From: Acidimicrobiales bacterium
GTDB lineage: Bacteria > Actinomycetota > Acidimicrobiia > Acidimicrobiales > Poriferisodalaceae
NCBI GenBank assembly: GCA_030749275.1
Contig: JASMKJ010000281.1
Coordinates: 1-20,512, forward strand
Reading direction: 5' to 3'
Length of the DNA: 20,512 bases
In this document: piece after piece, positions 15,676 through 20,512 of the stretch
How the letters are laid out: the number at the start of each line of letters is the position of its first letter
How positions within the stretch are numbered: the stretch's first letter is position 1
The notes under the pieces: model-generated
Told to the model about the DNA's origin: nothing
Seen by the model: only the letters and a program-made list of their open reading frames with translations
The model's database searches: none
Made by a program: the position numbers and the translations under genes

Positions 15676-16530
15676 TGAGGACGCGGTACCACCGCGAATG
15701 AAGTCACGCTGCGTATCGCTGATGTCTGGAAGCAGATGGTCCACCAAGGCCAACTGTTCTGGGTAGCCGGGCTCCGAGAGGATCCAGGGAAAGTCTGAGG
15801 CCCAGAGCATCCGTTTTGCCCCAAAGGCATTGTTGAGGGCTTCCGCGACGGGAGTCATATCTAGATATGGGTATGGCCTGTGACTGAAGGCGTATTGGCC
15901 GGAGAAGTGGACATAAGTGTTCGGGTTCTCGGCGACTCGTGCAAGAAGGTCCAGCGTGGGTGGTGGTACATCGGTAGTGAAGTGGGGCCGGCGGTATTCG
16001 TCGATAGCCAAGTTGTCGATTGTGACCATGAAGCCAGAGTGGTTGAACACGGTGACCAACCCTGGAAGCAACTCCGTGACCTTTTCGTAGAGTTCAACCT
16101 GTTGTGGCTCAGAATAGAACCAGACCTTTAGTCCACGGTCTGCCATTGCCTGAAATAGCGGAAACAATTCGTATGTTTCCGGGTCGTCGGCAGTGGAAGC
16201 GCTGGCGTCGACTCCACTGACGCGAATTCCTTGGATGCCGCTGAGATCTATCCGCCGGTCTAAGTCCTCGGCAATGTCTTTTGAATCCGGATCGTGGTTG
16301 CCAACTCCGACAAAACGTCCAGGAAAGTTGATCTGAAGGTCTCGTAGATATTCGTCCTGCGGTCCGAGGGGGACAACGATTGCCTTATCCACACCCGCAG
16401 TTCCCATCACTCCTAGCAGTTCTTCAGCCAGAACCTCCATCTCTGCATCAGCCATCCCTGGGTAGACAGTCCGGGGATAGTCCTCGGATACGGCCTTGAA
16501 GAGATGAAGGTGGGCATCGACTACTTCCAT
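15661..16530 (-). CDS. Amidohydrolase family protein (amidohydrolase_2, TIM barrel)
   Basis: The 289-residue protein starts MEVVDAHLHLF, giving the HxH metal motif at H7/H9 on strand 1. H164 in FNHSGF fits the strand-6 ligand, and D246 in LWASDFPW is the strand-8 catalytic Asp. The position that often holds a His on strand 5 reads KVWFYSEP, so that ligand appears to be missing. Members of this family hydrolyse lactones or decarboxylate or hydrolyse aromatic and ring compounds. I choose ATG 16530 because GGAGG lies 6 bases upstream. A TTG at 16536 would fall against that site. It is the last gene of a minus-strand operon after the ATPase and aminotransferase, 13 bp behind the latter. Cytosolic. 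Substrate unknown. Confidence 0.88.
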   Translation of the reverse strand: MEVVDAHLHLFKAVSEDYPRTVYPGMADAEMEVLAEELLGVMGTAGVDKAIVVPLGPQDEYLRDLQINFPGRFVGVGNHDPDSKDIAEDLDRRIDLSGIQGIRVSGVDASASTADDPETYELFPLFQAMADRGLKVWFYSEPQQVELYEKVTELLPGLVTVFNHSGFMVTIDNLAIDEYRRPHFTTDVPPPTLDLLARVAENPNTYVHFSGQYAFSHRPYPYLDMTPVAEALNNAFGAKRMLWASDFPWILSEPGYPEQLALVDHLLPDISDTQRDFIRGGTASSLFSF

Positions 16531-16543
16531 GGTCAACCTCCGG

Positions 16544-17689
16544 TTAGCTCCTGGTCTCGTGAATCAGGCGACGCATGCCCTCGTACAGCAGATCGGGGGC
16601 CGTTGCTAGAGAAATGCGCACCCTGTCTTCGTTGCCGGGACCAAATGTGGAACCGGGAACTACAGCAACCTGGTGCTTGTCGACGAGGTCCATGGCAAAC
16701 GCCACGTCAGACCTCCCAGAACTGCTGACATCTATCCAGATATAGAAGGCCCCTCCCGGTTCAAGAGCGGGAATACCAGAAGAGGAAAGAATTCGTCTTG
16801 CTTCGTCTCTGCGCTCCCTATAGGCGTCGCGCATCTCACCGATAATTACTTGAGGGCCGTCAAGTGCAGCAAGCGCCGCATACTGTGCTGGGGCGTTAAC
16901 GCAGCTAACAGTTGGTTCTTGGCACTTACGGATCAGACTGGCGATCTCGGGCGGTGCAACCGCATAGCCGACTCTCCAACCTGTCATTGAGTAGGTCTTG
17001 GAGAAGCTATGTATGCACACAACGCGACCATCGTCATCATGTGAAGCAGCCGAGACGTGGATGCCCTCGTAGATAATCTTGTCGTAGACCTCGTCCGAAA
17101 TCACGTAGATGTCGGCTCTCCGCGCGAACTCGAGTATGTCCGCCATTTGAGCTTGGTTGATCACGGCCCCAGTCGGGTTGCACGGAGAGTTGATCAGCAC
17201 CGCCTTGGTCCGATTGGACACGGCAGATTCCAACTGTTCAACGGTAGGTACGTGACCGGTTGCTTCGGTGGTGGGTACAACGATTGGGCGAATACCGAGC
17301 AGGGTCATCTGCATGAGATAGTTGGGCCAAGACGGGCTCATCACGATGACCTCATCGCCAGGATCTGCGATTGACATCAGTGTTGTATAGAGGGCAGCCA
17401 TGGCCCCGGTCGTCACAACAACATCTTCCGCCTTGGTTGTCCGCCCTGTGTCCGCTGCAAAGGTCTCCGCTATCCGAGACCTGAGTTCTGGAATGCCAGA
17501 ATTTTCCGTGTAGCGGGTCTTCCCTCCTCGAGCCGCCTTGTCGGCTGCCTCCAAGACGTGGCTTGGGGTTGGGAAGTTCGGTTCCCCTACTTCAAGTCGA
17601 ATGCAATCGGGCAGTTTGAACGCCCGGTCCATGATTACGCGGATCCCCGAGCGGGGCATTGAGTCGACAGCGCGTGACAGTGGCTTCAT
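16544..17689 (-). CDS. PLP-dependent aminotransferase, class I/II
   Basis: The 381-residue fold-type I aminotransferase has an N-terminal substrate segment LEVGEPNFPTP (32-42) and YTENSGIPELR. TTGAMAALYTTL (93-104) is the phosphate-binding region, with W121 in SPSWPNY stacking on the ring. SPCNPTG (168-174) holds N171, SDEVYDKIIY (198-207) holds D199 and Y202, and the Schiff-base lysine is K231 in HSFSKTYSMTGWRVGY, with R239. RVRISLA near the end carries the carboxylate-binding Arg. Motif order is that of the aspartate/aromatic (Ib) group. It transfers the amino group of an amino acid to a 2-oxo acid, and its exact amino acid is unknown. It follows the ATPase stop by 6 bp and is surely co-transcribed. 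This supports an amino-acid-containing or amine-yielding substrate for the importer (inference). Confidence 0.93.
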   Translation of the reverse strand: MKPLSRAVDSMPRSGIRVIMDRAFKLPDCIRLEVGEPNFPTPSHVLEAADKAARGGKTRYTENSGIPELRSRIAETFAADTGRTTKAEDVVVTTGAMAALYTTLMSIADPGDEVIVMSPSWPNYLMQMTLLGIRPIVVPTTEATGHVPTVEQLESAVSNRTKAVLINSPCNPTGAVINQAQMADILEFARRADIYVISDEVYDKIIYEGIHVSAASHDDDGRVVCIHSFSKTYSMTGWRVGYAVAPPEIASLIRKCQEPTVSCVNAPAQYAALAALDGPQVIIGEMRDAYRERRDEARRILSSSGIPALEPGGAFYIWIDVSSSGRSDVAFAMDLVDKHQVAVVPGSTFGPGNEDRVRISLATAPDLLYEGMRRLIHETRS

Positions 17690-17695
17690 GGTTCT

Positions 17696-18766
17696 TTAGA
17701 TGACCGACTTGACTTCTGGGAAGTGACAGGCGACTAGGTGACCTTCGCCATCGTCAGTAAATGGCGGCTCGACATCACGGCACAAATCATGAGATCGGCC
17801 AGTTTCACAGCGGGACTGGAAACGACATCCCGGAGGCGGGTCTATGGGGCTGGGAGCGTCACCCTCCAGCAAGATTCGCCGCCTCTTCCGCTGCTTATTC
17901 GGATTGGCTACCGGGGCGGCTGAAAGGAGAGCGTGGGTGTATGGGTGAGATGGCTCCGAAAAGAGCTTCTCCACATGCGCCTGTTCCACGATCTTGCCGA
18001 GGTACATGACTGCGACTTCGTCGCAGATTTGCCTGACGACAGCGAGGTCATGGCTTATGAATAGGTAGGTAAGTGCAAGTTCTTCCTGCAGCTCCGACAA
18101 CAGGTTGAGGACCTGGGCTTGGATGGACACGTCTAGGGCGGACACGGGCTCATCACAGACTATGAAACTTGGGTTTAGCGCCAGAGCTCGTGCTACCCCG
18201 ACTCTTTGCCTCTGGCCACCAGAGAATTCGTGTGGGTATCGCTGAGAATGCCCACTCTCGAGCCCGACAAGTGCGAGAAGTTCCTGCGTTCGCTCCTCAC
18301 ATTCGTCTCGGGTTAGGTCGGTATTGACCACCAGGGGTTCGCTGACTGAGGCAGCCACCGTCATTCGGGGGTTGAACGAAGCAACAGGATCCTGGAACAC
18401 GATCTGTAGATCAGATCGAAGTTTTCGAAGTTCCGACTCAGACGCCTGGCGGAGATCGATTTCCTCGACCGTCTGGTCCGCAGGGGAAAGCTTTCGGTAG
18501 TGAATCTCTCCGGAGGTTGGTTCCACTAGGCGGAGAATGCAGCGGGCAGTCGTGGACTTCCCGCAGCCTGACTCGCCGACTATGCCGAGGGTTCGACCAC
18601 GCTCAACGTCAAAGGAGACGTCAGCGACGGCAGAGACCACCTGTTCCCGTTTTCTGGAAAACAAATTCGCGCCGAGATGGAACTCTTTGGCCAGATGCCG
18701 GACGGAGATGACGGGATCGTTTCCGCTGGGTTTGGCGGATTGCGAGGTGACAGCCACGTGCCACAC
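17696..18766 (-). CDS. ABC transporter ATP-binding protein, DppF/OppF-like
   Basis: This 356-residue ATPase is the natural partner of the one encoded at 13961, although it lies on the opposite strand. Motifs: Walker A GESGCGKS (64-71), Q125 in VFQDP, signature FSGGQRQR (181-188), Walker B FIVCDEP (201-207) and H239 in [15 protein letters not shown] (131-137) is typical of the OppF/DppF group, while the partner has SLDPVFP. The C-terminal extension has [10 protein letters not shown] and Cys 314, 320, 329 and 347 in the Fe-S-type pattern. It is first in the minus operon. GTG 18766 gives the longest form. GTG 18757 stands 7 nt behind TATAGT on this strand, which would suit a leaderless transcript starting MAVTSQSA. 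No ribosome binding site is visible for either. Confidence 0.93.
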   Translation of the reverse strand: MWHVAVTSQSAKPSGNDPVISVRHLAKEFHLGANLFSRKREQVVSAVADVSFDVERGRTLGIVGESGCGKSTTARCILRLVEPTSGEIHYRKLSPADQTVEEIDLRQASESELRKLRSDLQIVFQDPVASFNPRMTVAASVSEPLVVNTDLTRDECEERTQELLALVGLESGHSQRYPHEFSGGQRQRVGVARALALNPSFIVCDEPVSALDVSIQAQVLNLLSELQEELALTYLFISHDLAVVRQICDEVAVMYLGKIVEQAHVEKLFSEPSHPYTHALLSAAPVANPNKQRKRRRILLEGDAPSPIDPPPGCRFQSRCETGRSHDLCRDVEPPFTDDGEGHLVACHFPEVKSVI

Positions 18767-18773
18767 TATATAA
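18764..18773 (-). promoter_or_regulatory. Candidate leaderless -10 element of the OppF-like gene
   Basis: Read on the minus strand, TATATAGTGT includes TATAGT, a close match to TATAAT. It lies 7 nt before GTG 18757. The same stretch on the plus strand contains CTAT (18766-18769) and ATAG (18779-18782), a small inverted repeat like that at 231-248. No -35 is evident. Confidence 0.35.
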
Positions 18774-18850
18774 GATTCATAGAATGGGGAACCGAGGACC
18801 CTCGGGGCTCTTGATCACGGACCGTTGACCTGGGATAGGTGAGGAAGAAG

Positions 18851-19402
18851 ATGAGCGAGGACCAGACCTGGCGAGGAAATGTCGGTGGAATGGAATGGGA
18901 GAGGGCGGAACGTTTTCTGAGCGGGAATGCCTTCGCGAGGGTGGCCTGCATTGACGACGATGGCAACCCGTACGTGGTCCCTCTCTGGTACACGTGGGAT
19001 GGGGAGGGTTTTCTCCTAGTGATTCGGGAGAGGGCTCGCATCGCCCGTTACATGCAGAACAATCCAAACGTAAGCCTGGTAGTTGACGAAATGGAAGTGG
19101 ATGACGAGCGAGGCCAGTTCACCCTGCCCAAGGTGTTTTGCCAGGGTCGAGCTGAGATCGTTGAAGAGGCAAATGTGGGCGGGGCATGGGTCCAGGTGGC
19201 CGAGGAGATGTCCGTTCGGTACCTCGGCCCAGACGGCCCGACCTATCTGGTTCCCACCTTGGTCCAGCCGCGCTGGTTAATCAAAATCGTTCCTGAATAC
19301 ATCAAGACCTGGGAAGGCGTAGGTTGGGGAAAGCAGTATTGGGTTGAAGCGGAAGGCAACCCGACCTACGAGGAAGTCCACGGCTTGGAGGGTGGCTCCT
19401 AG
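18851..19402 (+). CDS. Pyridoxamine 5'-phosphate oxidase family protein (FMN/F420-binding split barrel)
   Basis: The 183-residue protein has the split-barrel pattern. A first helix (EWERAERFLSG) is followed by ARVACIDDDGNPYVVPLWYTWDG (29-51), in which the DG-P-VVPLW segment lines the flavin. LLVIRERARIARYMQNNPNVSLVVDE (55-80) holds the Arg-rich phosphate-binding region, and FCQGRAEIVEE (96-106) follows. The aromatic-rich tail (WLIKIVPEYIKTWEGVGWGKQYW) ends the domain. Such proteins reduce or oxidise small molecules with FMN or F420. I prefer ATG 18851, which has GAGGAAG upstream. GTG 18839 would add MRKK. It diverges from the ATPase gene and resembles the truncated gene at the left edge. Its stop overlaps the convergent zinc-ribbon stop at CTAG (19399-19402). 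Confidence 0.88.
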   Translation: MSEDQTWRGNVGGMEWERAERFLSGNAFARVACIDDDGNPYVVPLWYTWDGEGFLLVIRERARIARYMQNNPNVSLVVDEMEVDDERGQFTLPKVFCQGRAEIVEEANVGGAWVQVAEEMSVRYLGPDGPTYLVPTLVQPRWLIKIVPEYIKTWEGVGWGKQYWVEAEGNPTYEEVHGLEGGS

Positions 19403-20283
19403 TCCTTCGAGGACTGATCGCCTGCCACATCGCACTTCCACCAGATTCTGAGTCGCGAGGACAAGGCCATCTGATCAAGTTGCAGTTCCCCGTTCTTGGT
19501 CGAGTGCCATTCCCTCGATAGGTGGGGATGCTTTATGGCGGGGTTTATCGGTCCCCGAACAGAAGCCCACTGACCTGCGCACATGGGGCAGCCGCTGCCG
19601 TTGCGGGTGCGGTTCGCCACACTCGTCGCCCACTCATGATCATCCGAGACTCCACATCGCCACCAGAACCGCCCGTTTGCTCCTGCGACGATCTCAGAGA
19701 CCTTGACTTCGCCGTTCTTGGTCGGATGCCACTCGGAGGCCACCTCTGGGAACAACTCGACAAGGGTGTTTGTCACCGAGAGTTGTATTCCAGCGCAACA
19801 GGGGCATCCAGTAGGTCTCTTCTCGTGAGCGCCAGTTCGATTCCTGACTGGTGCTTGCCATTCGTGGTCATCACCCTTGGGGCACTTCCACCAGTGCTTA
19901 TTAGGGGTTCCTGCGACAATTTCAGCAGGGGTGACATCTCCGTTATTTGTTGGGTGCCATTGGGCGGCCACGTCTGGGAAGTTGATCGTGAGGCTGTTGG
20001 TAGTCGACAGTTGATGACCAGAACATGACGGGCATCCTCGACCCCCGCTGGTCCTACTTGAGGCGGTGGTCAGCCACTCGTGGTCTTCAGCCACATGACA
20101 CTTCCACCAGAACTTCCTTCCAGAACCAGCGACAACTTCAGCAGGTATGAGGTCGCCGTTCTTGGTGGGGTGCCATTGGGCGGCCACTTCTGGGAACAGA
20201 TCAGCCAACGACTCACCAGGCTTCGGAACAGCAGACGGCACACCCCCAGTCTTCCCCAACTCCACAACAACCCGCAGACGCAT
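19399..20283 (-). CDS. Probable zinc-ribbon (DUF4379-type) repeat protein
   Basis: The 294-residue protein is built of four repeats (about 25-89, 98-165, 174-237 and 249-294). Each has the form LFPEVAAQWHPTKNGD...EIVAG....WWKC....DHEW....R....GCPxCAG. Each complete repeat offers Cys, a His in DHEW and a CxxC pair: C62/H68/C84/C87, C134/H140/C160/C163 and C210/H217/C232/C235. This suits one zinc ion per repeat. The fourth keeps EWHSTKNGE and WWKC (C284) but ends at GDQSSKD without the His or CxxC, so it cannot form the same site. The family is often seen as a putative nucleic-acid-binding zinc ribbon, sometimes attached to nucleases. No catalytic domain is present here. AGGAG lies 6 bases before ATG 20283. 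The preceding leader is strongly structured. Confidence 0.85.
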   Translation of the reverse strand: MRLRVVVELGKTGGVPSAVPKPGESLADLFPEVAAQWHPTKNGDLIPAEVVAGSGRKFWWKCHVAEDHEWLTTASSRTSGGRGCPSCSGHQLSTTNSLTINFPDVAAQWHPTNNGDVTPAEIVAGTPNKHWWKCPKGDDHEWQAPVRNRTGAHEKRPTGCPCCAGIQLSVTNTLVELFPEVASEWHPTKNGEVKVSEIVAGANGRFWWRCGVSDDHEWATSVANRTRNGSGCPMCAGQWASVRGPINPAIKHPHLSREWHSTKNGELQLDQMALSSRLRIWWKCDVAGDQSSKD

Positions 20284-20302
20284 ACCGTCTCCTAGTGCTC
20301 CA

Positions 20303-20354
20303 GGTGTCCGCTTGACAGGACACCGATCTGCGTCAACGCAGTTCGGCGGACACC
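20303..20354 (-). promoter_or_regulatory. Structured leader with alternative hairpins before the zinc-ribbon gene
   Basis: On the plus strand GGTGTCCGC (20303-20311) pairs with GCGGACACC (20346-20354). These arms enclose a 6-bp hairpin CTGCGT/ACGCAG (20328-20341). A second GGACACC at 20318-20324 can compete for the same partner. In the minus-strand transcript this lies about 20-70 nt before the ATG, close to AGGAG. It could be a two-state RNA switch or attenuator, or a DNA operator; the sequence alone does not decide. Confidence 0.55.
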
Positions 20355-20406
20355 CGTAAGATCAGAGTTGCCACGGAACCGACGAAAAGGAATGAACTCA
20401 GGGGCC

Positions 20407-20428
20407 AACTGGCGAGCAACTGGCGAGC
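20407..20428. repeat. Tandem duplication of an 11-bp unit
   Basis: AACTGGCGAGC occurs twice in direct succession (20407-20417 and 20418-20428), about 50 bp from the tRNA 3' end. Such short direct repeats can be protein-binding iterons or slippage products. No integrase gene is in view. Confidence 0.6.
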
Positions 20429-20446
20429 ATCAGCAGCACGACAAAC

Positions 20447-20473
20447 GACCAGAAGAACGAGTTTCCGCTGGTC
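20447..20473 (-). terminator. Possible hairpin terminator behind the tRNA
   Basis: GACCAG (20447-20452) and CTGGTC (20468-20473) form a 6-bp stem with a 15-nt loop, 8 bases beyond the tRNA 3' end. On the minus strand it is followed by GTTTGT, a weak U-rich tail. A modest candidate only. Confidence 0.3.
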
Positions 20474-20480
20474 AGAACAG

Positions 20481-20512
20481 TGGGCCGTGAGGGACTCGAA
20501 CCCCCGACCCCC
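20481..20512 (-). tRNA. tRNA, 3' part only (acceptor 3' strand and T-arm; perhaps tRNA-Lys)
   Basis: The minus strand reads a T-arm with stem GGGGG/CCCTC and loop TTCGAGT, followed by the 7-base acceptor strand ACGGCCC and discriminator A (20481). No CCA is encoded. The anticodon lies beyond the window, so the identity is open. An acceptor GGGCCGT...ACGGCCC-A fits many bacterial tRNA-Lys genes, but this is only suggestive. Confidence 0.85.

Noticed and set aside
20407..20428. CRISPR-like or iteron array
   Set aside because: Only two adjacent 11-bp copies with no spacers. No cas genes and no further copies seen in the window.
1..20512. Insertion sequences, transposases, phage or defence genes
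   Set aside because: No transposase, integrase, restriction, toxin-antitoxin or phage structural motif is visible in any sizeable frame.

Overview
This window looks like a chromosomal segment of a high-to-medium GC actinobacterium, possibly a marine or environmental member of the Acidimicrobiia. That is inferred from style only: a Tat-type lipoprotein with a Thr/Ala/Pro linker, many GTG/TTG starts, ATGA-coupled operons, possible leaderless promoters, and a tRNA without an encoded CCA. No marker gene fixes the taxonomy. Most of the window is a catabolic and uptake region. A zinc-ribbon protein and a tRNA lie at the right edge.

Left part (1-6066): a truncated pyridoxamine-oxidase-like gene (minus) diverges from a plus-strand operon of three genes. 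These encode a fumarylacetoacetate-hydrolase-family enzyme, an extended SDR (epimerase/dehydratase-like) and a classical SDR. Next comes a minus-strand N,N-dimethylformamidase-like large-subunit gene. It is full length but broken by two frameshifts and two in-frame stops, so it is called a pseudogene. Upstream of it on the same strand is an intact SDR.

Middle (6067-10091): an unrecognised small protein is translationally coupled to a CocE/NonD-type serine hydrolase. A GntR/FCD regulator (minus) follows, divergent from an Ntn-type amide hydrolase. The hydrolase's most sensible start is a GTG directly before its nucleophilic cysteine.

Transporter block (10092-18766): a family-5 (peptide/opine/nickel type) ABC importer is split over two convergent operons. 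The plus strand carries the binding protein, both permeases (DppC-like before DppB-like), one ATPase and a small alpha/beta hydrolase. The minus strand carries the partner ATPase, a class I aminotransferase and a metal-dependent amidohydrolase. The two operons overlap tail to tail by 15 bp. Together with the amide and ester hydrolases, this suggests (inference) import and hydrolysis of a small amide, peptide or ester-linked compound, followed by transamination of an amino-acid-like product. The substrate cannot be read from sequence.

Right edge (18767-20512): a second pyridoxamine-oxidase-like gene meets a four-repeat zinc-ribbon protein stop to stop. A structured leader precedes the zinc-ribbon gene, and the 3' half of a tRNA ends the window.

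The most unusual signals are a 22-bp perfect inverted repeat inside the 5' coding end of the first permease gene, a leader with mutually exclusive hairpins before the zinc-ribbon gene, the multiply disrupted dimethylformamidase-like gene, and a 12-bp identical promoter-like motif upstream of two operons.
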